In this document: positions 1 through 9,183 of the stretch, piece after piece
Layout: each line of letters starts with the position of its first letter
Numbering within the stretch: the first letter of the stretch is position 1
Origin: Chitinophaga sp. CB10
GTDB taxonomy: Bacteria; Bacteroidota; Bacteroidia; Chitinophagales; Chitinophagaceae
Assembly (NCBI GenBank): GCA_001870995.2
Contig: MLAV02000014.1
Location: forward strand, 1 to 64,000
Length of the DNA stretch: 64,000 nt
Direction of reading: 5' to 3'
Made by a program: the position numbers and the translations under genes
The notes under the pieces: model-generated
What the model was told of the DNA's origin: nothing
Databases searched by the model: none
What the model saw: the letters and a program-made list of their open reading frames with translations, nothing else

Positions 1-196
1 ACTATCGGCGACTTCTCTGCTCCAGTTCATCAATTTCAAAAATGGACTCAAAATTTCAAAGATCAAACATGCTTTATCTTTTTAATAGCACAACACGTTA
101 CATCTTAATTGCAGGCTCACCAATAATTTCCTATTTTCAGGCCCATTGCGGGATGCCTTGTCTGAGGCTGCTGCAGTGAACATGAAAAATCAGAAA

Positions 197-2743
197 ATGG
201 ATACAAGAAGAGATTTTATCAGGAAAGCGGCCCTGCTTTCCGGCGCAGCCGGCGTATGGAGCGCCATGCCGGGTTCTATTCAACGCGCCCTGGCCATCAA
301 TCCCCAGCCGGGCACTACCTACCTCGATGCGGAACATGTGGTGATCCTCATGCAGGAAAACCGCTCCTTTGACCACTGTTATGGCTCCCTGAGAGGCGTA
401 CGCGGCTTCAACGATCCCCGTGCGATTACCCTTCCCAACAAGAACAAAGTGTGGCTGCAAAGTAACAAGGCGGGCGAAACGTTTGCCCCTTTCCGTTTGA
501 ATATAAAAGATACCAAGGCCACCTGGATGAGCAGCCTGCCGCACTCCTGGTCCAACCAGGTGGATGCCCGCAACAACGGCCGCTACGATAAATGGCTGCT
601 GGTAAAAGCCAGCGGCAACAAGGATTGGGCGCCCATGCCGCTTACCATGGGGTATTACGACCGGACGGACATCCCTTTCTACTATGCCCTCGCCGATGCG
701 TTTACCGTATGCGACCAGAACTTTTGCTCGAGCCTGACGGGCACCACGCCCAACCGCCTGTACTTATGGACCGGCACCCTGCGCAGCGGGCAACATGCGG
801 ACTCCCAGGCCAACGTATGGAACGAGGATGTGGACTATGGCGCAGAAGCGCACTGGACCTCCTTCCCGGAGCGTATGCAGGACGCGGGCGTCAACTGGCG
901 CATCTACCAGAATGAGATCAGCGCCGCCCGCCTGGAAGGCGAAAAAGACGGCATGCTGGCCAACTTCACGGATAACCCCATCGAGTGGTTTGCCGCTTAT
1001 AACGTGCGCTACTCTACCGGCTATATGAAATACCTGGAGCGCAGCCAGCAACAGCTGCCGGCATTTATCGCTGAGAAAAAGCAGCAGCTGGCGGGCCTTA
1101 CCGCAGGCACGCCGGAACATACCAGGCTTTCCAAAGCCATCGCCAGGGCGGAGCAGGAGCTGGAACAGGTGAAGCAGGACGCGGTGAAATACACGCCGGA
1201 GAACTTCGCCAAACTGAGCGCCCGGGAGCAGGAGCTGCACCGGCGCGCCTTCACCACCAACAGCAATGATCCGCATTATCATGACCTGGAAACGCTGGAA
1301 TATAAAGATGGAAACGAAGTAAGAAAGGTAACCGTGCCGAAAGGGGACATCCTCCACCAGTTCCGCCAGGATGTGAACAACGGCCAGCTGCCTACGGTAT
1401 CTTACCTGGTAGCGCCGGGCGAGTTCTCCGACCATCCGGGCGCGCCCTGGTACGGCGCCTGGTACGTATCCGAAGTGCTGGACATCCTCACCAAAAAAGA
1501 AGAGGTCTGGAAGAAAACTATTTTCATCCTTTGCTACGATGAAAACGACGGCTACTTCGATCACGTGCCGCCGTTTACCGCGCCGTTCAAACCCGGCACC
1601 GGTAAGGTATCCGAAGGAATTGATACGGCTATTGAATACGTAACGCTGGAAGAGGAAAAGAAAAAATCGCATGTAGGCAAGAACTCCCTGCGCGAAAGTC
1701 CGATCGGACTCGGCTACCGCGTGCCGCTGGTAATTGCCTCCCCGTGGAGCCGCGGCGGGTTCGTGAACTCCGAGGTCTGCGACCATACTTCCATTTTACA
1801 GTTCCTGGAAAACTTCCTGCAGCATAAAACGGGCAAGCCTATACGGGAAACCAATATTTCCGCTTACCGCCGTGCGGTCTGCGGCGACTTATCCAGCGTT
1901 TTCAGGCCGTATAACGGCGAAAAGGTGGAGCTGCCATTTGAAGAGCGGAATGAGGTGATGGAAAGCATCTATAACGCCAAATTCAAAAAGCTGCCGGATA
2001 ACTTCAAAGCGCTCACCCCGGCAGAAATTGCGGAAGTGAATGAGCATCCGGAGAAGTCGCCCTGGATGCCGCAGCAGGAGAAAGGTACCAAGCCTTCTTC
2101 CGCGCTGCCGTACCAGCTGTACACGCATGGGAAACTGAGTGCGGACAAGCGTTCGTTCGAAATCAGCTTCAGCGCGGCCAATGAAGTGTTTGGCGCAAGG
2201 GCTGCCGGCGCGCCTTTCAACGTGTATGCGCCGGGCAATTACATCCAGCCGGATACCAACCAGATGGGGCCGCTACGGGCATGGTCCTACGCTGTGAAAG
2301 CGGGGGACGCCATCCGGGACGAATGGCCGCTGCATGAATTTGAAAACAGTGATTATCACCTGCGCGTGTATGGCGCAAACGGCTACTACCGGGAGTTTAA
2401 AGGCGATGCGGGCGACCCTGCGGTAACGATCGAATGCGATTACCAGCGCAGTAAAACCATCCGCAAAAAGCTGACGGGCAACCTCGCGATTCAGATCAGC
2501 AACAGCGGTAATACGGCGCTGACCATCGTTGCAAAGGACATGTCTTACGGGAAAGGGGAAACGAAAATTACCGTAGCGCCCAAATGCAAGTCCGTACTGG
2601 TGATCGACCTCGCCCAAAGCCACCGATGGTATGATATACGTGTAACCGTTGCCGGTAGCGGCAAGTTTGAACAGCGTTTTGCCGGCCGTGTTGAAACAGG
2701 AAACGATGGTATCACAGATCCGCTGATGGGCCGGATAATTTAA
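197..2743 (+). CDS. phosphocholine-type phospholipase C, Tat-exported
   Basis: Predicted non-haemolytic (phosphocholine-preferring) phospholipase C that hydrolyses phospholipid headgroups in the periplasm or outside the cell. The N-terminus carries a twin-arginine signal (RRDFIRKAA, then a short hydrophobic stretch ending ALA). The mature protein opens with the phosphoesterase-family block VVILMQENRSFDHCYG and later has a DENDGYFDHVPP metal-site segment. The C-terminal third resembles the paired domains usual in this family. Start chosen at 197 because it puts RR next to the N-terminus as in relatives; ATG at 182 or 146 is also in frame. About 848 aa, normal for the family. The 145 bases upstream show no gene and no convincing promoter. 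Confidence 0.9.
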   Translation: MDTRRDFIRKAALLSGAAGVWSAMPGSIQRALAINPQPGTTYLDAEHVVILMQENRSFDHCYGSLRGVRGFNDPRAITLPNKNKVWLQSNKAGETFAPFRLNIKDTKATWMSSLPHSWSNQVDARNNGRYDKWLLVKASGNKDWAPMPLTMGYYDRTDIPFYYALADAFTVCDQNFCSSLTGTTPNRLYLWTGTLRSGQHADSQANVWNEDVDYGAEAHWTSFPERMQDAGVNWRIYQNEISAARLEGEKDGMLANFTDNPIEWFAAYNVRYSTGYMKYLERSQQQLPAFIAEKKQQLAGLTAGTPEHTRLSKAIARAEQELEQVKQDAVKYTPENFAKLSAREQELHRRAFTTNSNDPHYHDLETLEYKDGNEVRKVTVPKGDILHQFRQDVNNGQLPTVSYLVAPGEFSDHPGAPWYGAWYVSEVLDILTKKEEVWKKTIFILCYDENDGYFDHVPPFTAPFKPGTGKVSEGIDTAIEYVTLEEEKKKSHVGKNSLRESPIGLGYRVPLVIASPWSRGGFVNSEVCDHTSILQFLENFLQHKTGKPIRETNISAYRRAVCGDLSSVFRPYNGEKVELPFEERNEVMESIYNAKFKKLPDNFKALTPAEIAEVNEHPEKSPWMPQQEKGTKPSSALPYQLYTHGKLSADKRSFEISFSAANEVFGARAAGAPFNVYAPGNYIQPDTNQMGPLRAWSYAVKAGDAIRDEWPLHEFENSDYHLRVYGANGYYREFKGDAGDPAVTIECDYQRSKTIRKKLTGNLAIQISNSGNTALTIVAKDMSYGKGETKITVAPKCKSVLVIDLAQSHRWYDIRVTVAGSGKFEQRFAGRVETGNDGITDPLMGRII

Positions 2744-2857
2744 TATGGACGGGGAGAGGAAGACCCGCGGGGCTATCTTCTCCCCCCACCTAAAAAAAGT
2801 ACGGCGCCCCCTGCCGGATTACAAAAAGTACACTGAAACGCCCCCAAAAAATATCCC

Positions 2858-2886
2858 TTGCGTTTAAAAAAATTATTATATATTTA
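2858..2886 (+). promoter_or_regulatory. Bacteroidota-type promoter for the DNRLRE/metzincin gene
   Basis: TTG at 2858-2860, an 18-nt spacer and TATATTTA at 2879-2886, one base off the TAnnTTTG consensus. It lies about 75 nt before the ATG at 2962. Upstream, 2751-2785 can form a weak GGGGAGA/TCTCCCC hairpin after the phospholipase gene, but there is no T-run. Confidence 0.45.
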
Positions 2887-2961
2887 TTATCTCACCCACC
2901 CCTTTTATTCATTGTAACGATCATCGCAAAAGTTTTTGATTATTAACCAAAAAACTGAACA

Positions 2962-5493
2962 ATGAGCAAATTGTTTACACTTTTGCGTGCGGTCGCACTA
3001 TGCCTGCCCGTTATCTTTTCTGCCCGGCTATGCCCGGCGCAATCCGGCACAAAGGTCATTACCGCCCTGGAAGACACGTATGTGAACAGCAATACCGCCG
3101 ATGACGCGCGGAATGCGAACTACGGCAGTTCCACACAGTTGCGCTTCCGGTATTCCCAATCCAGCACCAGCTCCCCCTACAACCTGATCACTTACCTGAA
3201 GTTCAGCCTGGCCGGGCTTGGCCTGCCGGCGGGCACGGTGATCGACTCCGCCTTCCTGCAGGGATCGGTGTATTACTCCCAATCCGGCGCCGGGCACCTG
3301 TGGCACGTGCTGCCGGTGGCCAACAACAGCTGGACGGAAACAACCCTGACCTGGAATAACAAACCGGGAATAGGGCCGGATACGCTCAGCGTTGTGCCCA
3401 AGCCTACCACGGCCATCACGGATTCCACCCCTTACCGGGCCGTGTGGAAAGGCTTACAGGGCAGGGTGCAGTTGGCCCTGGCGGGAGATTCTTTGGTCTC
3501 TTTTGCCGTATATACCCGTCTGAACTCCGCTGCCAACACCTCTATGTACTCGAGGGAATGGACCAACCCTATGCAACGGCCCCAACTGACCATCTATTAC
3601 CACAAGGACTCCACCAGCACGCCGCCCCCGGCTCGGCAGGTGGAAACCCGCAAGCACAACCTGAACATCATTTACTTCCTGCCTACGGATGTGGATACGG
3701 TGGCTAACTACCGGCAACGGCTAAACGGAATTATGTTGCAGGCGCAGGACTTCTATCGTAAATGGATGAACTATTACGGCTATACGAACGAAACTTTCGG
3801 GCTCCGCAAGGATTCCGACGGACTGGTGAAGATCAGCATCCTGCGCGGGTTGTATGATAAGACGCAATATCCTTACGATGGCGGCGGTTCCAAAATCATC
3901 CCGGAAGTGAACGCTTATTTCGCCGCAAATCCAGGGGAGAAGAACAGTACGCACACCCTGGTGATACTGCCTGAATCCGGCTATAATCCGTTTTACGGGT
4001 TGGGCAACGGCTGGTGCTTCGCTTTGGATAATCCGAATATCGACACCAACTATTTCGCTACCGGCGGTACCTCCGCCTATATCGGCGGATTGGTGCATGA
4101 GCTGGGCCATGGCCTGAACCTCCCGCACGATAAGGAAAAGGTATCCGAAAAGGCGGATCCGGCCAGGGGGACGGCGCTCATGGGCAGCGGTAACACCACT
4201 TACGGCCGCGCCGCTACCTTCCTGACAGCAGGGGAATGCGCCGTGCTGCATACCTGCGAAGTGTTCCGTACGGAAGATGTCATCAGCGATTTATACGGCG
4301 CTGGCACTGCTTCGTTTGTGAACTTCCACTCCAACTACAGCGGAGGTAATATCAATTTGTCAGGGAAATTTACCGCTACCAAATCCGTGAGCAGCATTGT
4401 GATTTATAACGACCAGGACGATGATGGCGCTAACTACGACCAGCTGGCCTGGGTTGCCAATAAGGTAGGCGCGGATAGTTTTAACGTATCCATGCCGGTA
4501 GCTGAATTCTGGAAGAAATACAGCACGTACACGCTGCGTATCAAATTCGTGTTTACGAACGGCTCTTCGAAGGACCTCGTGTATCCGTACCGTTTTGAAA
4601 ACAATATTCCTGTGATAGATATCAACTTTGGCCCGATGGACAGGCCGGCCGGTATTACCCCGGTGGCGGATACGTATATCCGTAACGGTGGCAGCGCTTC
4701 CACCAACTTCGGAAACGATTCTTCCCTGGCCGTAAAACCGGACCCTAACGCGGGTTACAAGCGGGAAACCTTCCTGAAGTTCCGCCTGAGCGATTATACG
4801 GGTAATTTAGCGAATGTGGATACGGTGAGATTGCATTTGAAAGTCAGGAGTGTCAACAGCAACGGCGGGAAGACTAACCTCGTGGTGAAGTGGGCGGCCA
4901 AAGCCAACTGGGACAATACGGATGCCAACAGCCTGACCTGGAATAAATGGGTAGCGGATTCCGCGCACCTGGATTCCCTGAATGCAGGCTTCTATTACGG
5001 CGGCAACTGGATGACCTGGAACCTTACGAAAGATAGTCTGCTAAGCCGCATACATGCCGGGGATTCCGTACTGGTATTCCATATTTATGGCAACCTGACG
5101 AATGCGGATGCCAGCACCTCGGATATTACTTTCTACTCCAACGAATCGGCGCTGGCGGGCGACAGGCCTTCGTTATCCCTGATAGAGGGCAGCGGCAGCC
5201 TGCAATCGCTAAGCAATAACACGCTGATGACTGCGCCGGTATATACTACTGATACCCGGCCGGCGGCGCCGCTGGAAGTATTTCCTAACCCGGCCAGCAG
5301 CACGGTACATGTAAAATCCGCTATGGATGGGAATGTGTTGATCACTAACGGAAACGGGCATACGATACGTAGAGCGAGAGTGGTGAAGGGAAGTAACAAC
5401 AGTGTGGCAGTGGGAGATTTGCCGGCGGGTACTTATTATATCAGGCCGGAGAAGGGGAATTATAGTTCAGTGAAGTTTATCGTTACGAAGTAA
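2962..5493 (+). CDS. secreted DNRLRE-domain protein with metzincin-like protease motif and T9SS tail
   Basis: Large secreted protein (843 aa) with a Sec signal peptide ending around CPAQ. It has three parts. The first is a DNRLRE/CBM96-like beta-sandwich (about residues 30-215). The middle domain contains HELGHGLNLPH, giving zinc ligands H379, H383 and H389 with E380 as the likely base. A second DNRLRE-like module follows (about 555-740). The last roughly 75 residues, starting at EVFPNPASS, are a type A type IX secretion sorting domain, so the protein should cross the outer membrane. The position usually occupied by Gly in the metzincin motif is Asn386. Substrate unknown; probably acts on an extracellular polymer. 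Confidence 0.8.
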   Translation: MSKLFTLLRAVALCLPVIFSARLCPAQSGTKVITALEDTYVNSNTADDARNANYGSSTQLRFRYSQSSTSSPYNLITYLKFSLAGLGLPAGTVIDSAFLQGSVYYSQSGAGHLWHVLPVANNSWTETTLTWNNKPGIGPDTLSVVPKPTTAITDSTPYRAVWKGLQGRVQLALAGDSLVSFAVYTRLNSAANTSMYSREWTNPMQRPQLTIYYHKDSTSTPPPARQVETRKHNLNIIYFLPTDVDTVANYRQRLNGIMLQAQDFYRKWMNYYGYTNETFGLRKDSDGLVKISILRGLYDKTQYPYDGGGSKIIPEVNAYFAANPGEKNSTHTLVILPESGYNPFYGLGNGWCFALDNPNIDTNYFATGGTSAYIGGLVHELGHGLNLPHDKEKVSEKADPARGTALMGSGNTTYGRAATFLTAGECAVLHTCEVFRTEDVISDLYGAGTASFVNFHSNYSGGNINLSGKFTATKSVSSIVIYNDQDDDGANYDQLAWVANKVGADSFNVSMPVAEFWKKYSTYTLRIKFVFTNGSSKDLVYPYRFENNIPVIDINFGPMDRPAGITPVADTYIRNGGSASTNFGNDSSLAVKPDPNAGYKRETFLKFRLSDYTGNLANVDTVRLHLKVRSVNSNGGKTNLVVKWAAKANWDNTDANSLTWNKWVADSAHLDSLNAGFYYGGNWMTWNLTKDSLLSRIHAGDSVLVFHIYGNLTNADASTSDITFYSNESALAGDRPSLSLIEGSGSLQSLSNNTLMTAPVYTTDTRPAAPLEVFPNPASSTVHVKSAMDGNVLITNGNGHTIRRARVVKGSNNSVAVGDLPAGTYYIRPEKGNYSSVKFIVTK

Positions 5494-5502
5494 TAAAAAA
5501 AG

Positions 5503-5535
5503 AAATCCCGGCTGCAACGGCCGGGATTTTTTATC
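5503..5535. terminator. bidirectional intrinsic terminator
   Basis: Perfect 10-bp stem AAATCCCGGC (5503-5512) and GCCGGGATTT (5520-5529) with a 7-nt loop, T-run on the plus side and A-run before it on the other. It sits between two convergent genes and serves both. Confidence 0.9.
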
Positions 5536-6298
5536 AGGATGCCAAAGTATCTTTATCCAGGAGCCTGGTGCGCATGGAATATGTTTTATCAGGACTGTAG
5601 AGGAACAGGCAGCTGCCATTGCGAATCCGTTCGATCACTTTTTTGTGAACGGCTTCCGGAATGGCCGGGCAGCCCAGGCTGCGGCCGATGTAGCCCTGCG
5701 TTTTCACCAGTGCTTCGTTGACATAGGCGGCGCTATGCATAACGATGCCGCGGGCGAGCGCATTGTCGTTAATACCTCTTTCTTCGCCCAGCAGGCGGAG
5801 GGAGTAACCATGCTGACCGATGTAGGTATCGCCGGTTACATAGAAGCCCAGGCTGCTTTTGAAGCTGTTGGGCTGATTGGAAAATGCGTTGGCATTAAGG
5901 GTGCCGGAGCCTCTGCCGTGCGACACGAGGGTGTTGAACAGCACCACTTTATTCTGCAGATCGATCACGAATAAACGCTTCTTACTGGATGGCAGTGAGA
6001 AGTCGATAATGGAAATCACTTTGTCATTTTTCAGTTTGCCTTCACTGTTCAGCTTCTCATAACCTGCCATCGCATTTTCAAACGCTTCCTCACTGAGTCC
6101 GAGCGAGTCCAGGCCCATTTCTTTATATAAGTCCGGTTGCCGGATGGAGTCCGCTACAGGAGTAGTACCGGTTTTGGCTTTGTAAGCGCTGGCACGCGTT
6201 TTATCTATACTGCTAAAGGTGGTTATAAGGAATGCAAAAACACATACAGTAAATGCAAACACTAACGGTTTTATCACTTGCTTCTTTTTCAATTTCAC
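5534..6298 (-). CDS. L,D-transpeptidase-like catalytic domain protein (YkuD_2 type)
   Basis: Predicted cell-wall enzyme of the murein L,D-transpeptidase superfamily. A single membrane anchor or signal segment (residues 10-30) precedes a catalytic domain with H188 in the MHSAAYV segment and the nucleophile C210 in SLGCPAIP, the usual His/Cys arrangement. The reading starts with GTG at 6298, followed by a Lys-rich stretch that fits a signal-anchor N-terminus. It acts in the periplasm on peptidoglycan cross-links or lipoprotein attachment (family knowledge). 254 aa, typical length. Shares the terminator at 5503-5535 with the convergent upstream gene. Confidence 0.85.
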   Translation of the reverse strand: MKLKKKQVIKPLVFAFTVCVFAFLITTFSSIDKTRASAYKAKTGTTPVADSIRQPDLYKEMGLDSLGLSEEAFENAMAGYEKLNSEGKLKNDKVISIIDFSLPSSKKRLFVIDLQNKVVLFNTLVSHGRGSGTLNANAFSNQPNSFKSSLGFYVTGDTYIGQHGYSLRLLGEERGINDNALARGIVMHSAAYVNEALVKTQGYIGRSLGCPAIPEAVHKKVIERIRNGSCLFLYSPDKTYSMRTRLLDKDTLAS

Positions 6299-6650
6299 GC
6301 CGTAATGTTTTAGTTGTTTTACATATTAAGTTTTAAGGATTTAAAAAAACACGAATTACGAATTTACCGAATTTCTGCCGTTAAAACGCAGTGAAAAGGG
6401 CGTTTGAGTCCGCTTGCAGTTTGGTTTTAACAGGAGCTTTACATAGGACAATAAAATGTATATATTTATTCTTTAAAGACAAGGATTGTTTATTGGCGGA
6501 CAATTTTTGTAAATCCTTTACAGGCAAGGGTTTTATCTTTGACGGAACGTTTCGTAATTCAAAGATCAACCAAAGGTACTGCCCGTTGGGCAGGCGCTTC
6601 CGGAACAAAAATTAAGTGCTGTTTTAGCTATTTTAACAAGTTTCCTACTT
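6299..6650. other. 352-bp divergent intergenic region
   Basis: Lies between the divergent L,D-transpeptidase and DUF885 genes. It is AT-rich and holds the plus-strand promoter described separately. Two overlapping small ORFs (6381-6608 minus, 6391-6615 plus) shadow each other and look like chance. I saw no RNA gene. Confidence 0.6.
6507..6541 (+). promoter_or_regulatory. Bacteroidota-type promoter for DUF885 gene
   Basis: TATCTTTG at 6534-6541 matches TAnnTTTG exactly. A TTG lies 24 nt upstream (6507-6509), slightly longer than the usual spacing. Predicted 5' UTR of about 100 nt. Confidence 0.6.
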
Positions 6651-8354
6651 ATGAAAAGAATGTTTTGCACTATCCTCAGTTTGGTTTGTACTACCTGCCT
6701 TTTTGCCGCGCCCGGGGAGCCGGTGGCGGAGCTGATACAACGGGTGGAAGCGGATGTGAGCGCGTTGAACAAAGTATATATTTTTCCGGACAGCCCGGAG
6801 TATTATACCCGCATGCGCAGGTATTACGGCGGTGTGTTGCAGGAGCTGCAACAACTGAATTTCGCCTCGCTTAGTACGGCGGAGCAGGTGGATTACCTGC
6901 TGTTGCAGCGTAACATGCGCAGGGAGTTAAAGGAAATAGACGATAACGCGCAGGTATATACGAAGATTTTGCCCCTGGCGCCTTTTGCGGATGATATCAT
7001 GCAAATGCAGATCCGGCGCAGGCGGGGGGATACGCCGGACAGCCGGCAGATAGCGATGACGCTGCATAAGATACAGGAAGCGATTGCCACTGCCCGCGCT
7101 GCTGCGGCTAAAAATCAACAGCTCAGCGCAACGGAGCTGCGTAAGGCGGCGGCGTTGGTAAGCAGCCTGCAGAAAGGCCTGCAGCAGGTGTACGACTTTT
7201 ATTACAACTATGATCCGCAGTTCACCTGGTGGGTAAAAGAGCCTTATCAGAAAGTGGACAGCGCTTTGATAAAATATGCCACCCACCTGAATAACGACCT
7301 GGCGGATAAGGCTGATAAATCCCTGGATGGCAGCGGCATCAAAGGCACGCCCATTGGCAAGGCCGCGCTGACGGACCTGCTGCAGTTTGAGATGATCCCG
7401 TATTCCCCTGAAGAACTGGTTGCCATCGCGAACAGGGAGTTTGAGTGGTGCGACCAGGAAATGCTGAAAGCCTCGGCAGCGCTGGGCTTTGGGGCCGACT
7501 GGAAAAAGGCGCTGGCAAAGATCAAGGAGAACTACGTGGCGCCGGGCCGGCAGCCGGAGCTGATCCACCGCCTGGCGGATGAAGCGGTAAAATTCGTGGA
7601 AGACCGCCACCTGGTTACCATCCCGGAGCTGGCGAAGGAAACCTGGCGGATGTTTATGCTCAGCAAGGAGCAACAGCGTTTTGCGCCCTTCTTCCTGGGA
7701 GGCCCTTCCATCCTCATTGCTTATCCTACGATGGATATGGACGAGCGTTCCAAGGAGATGAGCCTGCGCAGCAACAACTATGGCTTTGCGCATGCCACGG
7801 TATTTCATGAGCTGATCCCCGGGCATAACCTGCAGGGCTATATGAATCAGCGTTACAAGCCTTACCGCAGCGTTTTCAGCACGCCGTTTTCCGTGGAAGG
7901 CTGGGCGTTGTACTGGGAAATGCTGCTGTGGGATAAAGGTTTTCATGCCACCCCGGAAGAAAAGATAGGCGCTTTATTCTGGCGTATGCACCGATGCGCG
8001 CGTATCATCTTCTCCCTCAATTATCACCTGGGGAAATGGACGCCTCAGCAGTGTATTGACTTCCTGGTGGAAAGGGTAGGTCATGAGCCGTTCAGCGCGG
8101 AGTCGGAAGTGCGCCGCTCCTTTACGGGTGGCTATGGCCCGCTGTACCAGATTGCTTACATGATGGGCGGTTTACAGTTGCGGGCATTGTACCGGGAAGT
8201 GGTGGCTACGGGCAAAATGACGGAGCTGGAATTTCATGACGCCTTCCTGCATGAGGGGGCCATCCCGATAGAGTTGTACAGGGCCATCATTACGAAACAG
8301 GCGCTGAGTCCGTCTTTCCGGTCGCAATGGCGATTTGCAGGCGCATTAAAGTAG
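6651..8354 (+). CDS. DUF885 family exported metallopeptidase-like protein
   Basis: Exported protein of the DUF885 family (PF05960), usually regarded as a zinc carboxypeptidase-like hydrolase. A Sec signal peptide covers about residues 1-20 (cleavage near LFAA). The family signature HELIPGH is present, with H386, E387 and H392 as likely metal ligands and base (HExxxGH rather than HExxH). Length 567 aa is usual. Physiological substrate not established; peptide turnover in the periplasm is inferred. It stands alone on its own promoter and is followed 52 bp later by the Fpg/Nei gene, which might be read through. Confidence 0.85.
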   Translation: MKRMFCTILSLVCTTCLFAAPGEPVAELIQRVEADVSALNKVYIFPDSPEYYTRMRRYYGGVLQELQQLNFASLSTAEQVDYLLLQRNMRRELKEIDDNAQVYTKILPLAPFADDIMQMQIRRRRGDTPDSRQIAMTLHKIQEAIATARAAAAKNQQLSATELRKAAALVSSLQKGLQQVYDFYYNYDPQFTWWVKEPYQKVDSALIKYATHLNNDLADKADKSLDGSGIKGTPIGKAALTDLLQFEMIPYSPEELVAIANREFEWCDQEMLKASAALGFGADWKKALAKIKENYVAPGRQPELIHRLADEAVKFVEDRHLVTIPELAKETWRMFMLSKEQQRFAPFFLGGPSILIAYPTMDMDERSKEMSLRSNNYGFAHATVFHELIPGHNLQGYMNQRYKPYRSVFSTPFSVEGWALYWEMLLWDKGFHATPEEKIGALFWRMHRCARIIFSLNYHLGKWTPQQCIDFLVERVGHEPFSAESEVRRSFTGGYGPLYQIAYMMGGLQLRALYREVVATGKMTELEFHDAFLHEGAIPIELYRAIITKQALSPSFRSQWRFAGALK

Positions 8355-8406
8355 AGAGAAAGTGGTATTTTTATTGCAACATTCGTTAGCCTAAAACATA
8401 CACGTC

Positions 8407-9183
8407 ATGCCTGAATTACCGGACCTCGAAGTATTTCAACAGAATTTATCTGCCGCGCTGGAAAATAAAAAGCTGCAGGATATTGAAGTGCCTGTGACGA
8501 AGCACCTGAAAGTAACGGTGGCGGCTTTGAAAAAAGCGTTGACCGGGAAGAAGCTGACCAGGATTGCCAGGCAGGGCAAGGAGCTCTATTTTTATTTCGG
8601 GAAGGAGCATGTGCTGGCGATGCACATGATGTTGCACGGGAAATTGTATCTCCTCAAAAAAGGGGAAGAACAAAAATTCACCATTGCTACTTTGCGGTTT
8701 TCAGGCGGTATTTCCCTCGCTTTGACGGATTTCCAGAAGGCAGCCCACCTCACCCTGGATCCGCCGGAAAAAGAGGCGCCGGATGCCCTTTCCAGGGAGT
8801 TTAACGAGAAGTACCTGCAGGAGCAACTGGCTAAGAAGAAAACTACTATTAAAAAATACCTGACGGATCAAAAAAATGTGCTGGGCATTGGCAATGCCTA
8901 TGCGGATGAAATCCTCTACGCCGCAAAAATTTCACCTTTCTCCATCAGCAAGGCCATTCCGCCGAAGAAGATAAAAGACCTCGTAACGGCTACCCGCAAG
9001 GTGCTGAAGGACGCCATTAAGAAAATCAATAAAAACCACCCCGGCATTACCAATGGCGAGGTGCGCGACTTCCTGCAGGTGCATGTTCCCAAAAAAGAGA
9101 AAAGCCCCGGCGGTTATCCCATTCAGCATGTGGATAAAGGTGGCCGTACTTATTTTACCGAAGAACAGGAGCTTTATTCGTAA
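8407..9183 (+). CDS. Fpg/Nei family DNA glycosylase with a zincless finger
   Basis: Base-excision repair glycosylase/AP lyase of the formamidopyrimidine/endonuclease VIII family. It starts MPELPDLE, giving the catalytic N-terminal Pro after Met removal and E3, and has K58 in the RQGKELYF loop. The helix-two-turn-helix is GIGNAYADEILYAAKISPF. The C-terminal hairpin keeps the GGRTYF segment (R247), but the entire protein contains no cysteine, so the usual Cys4 zinc finger is replaced by a zincless one, as known for NEIL1 and some viral Nei enzymes. 258 aa. Its 3' end overlaps the convergent SDR gene by 29 bp. Confidence 0.9.
   Translation: MPELPDLEVFQQNLSAALENKKLQDIEVPVTKHLKVTVAALKKALTGKKLTRIARQGKELYFYFGKEHVLAMHMMLHGKLYLLKKGEEQKFTIATLRFSGGISLALTDFQKAAHLTLDPPEKEAPDALSREFNEKYLQEQLAKKKTTIKKYLTDQKNVLGIGNAYADEILYAAKISPFSISKAIPPKKIKDLVTATRKVLKDAIKKINKNHPGITNGEVRDFLQVHVPKKEKSPGGYPIQHVDKGGRTYFTEEQELYS

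Noticed and set aside
764..1786. 340-codon minus-strand frame opposite phospholipase C
   Set aside because: Shadow frame without motifs; phospholipase C signature blocks are intact on the plus strand.
6381..6615. Overlapping small frames on both strands upstream of the DUF885 gene
   Set aside because: They mirror each other in an AT-rich promoter region and cover the predicted -7 element.
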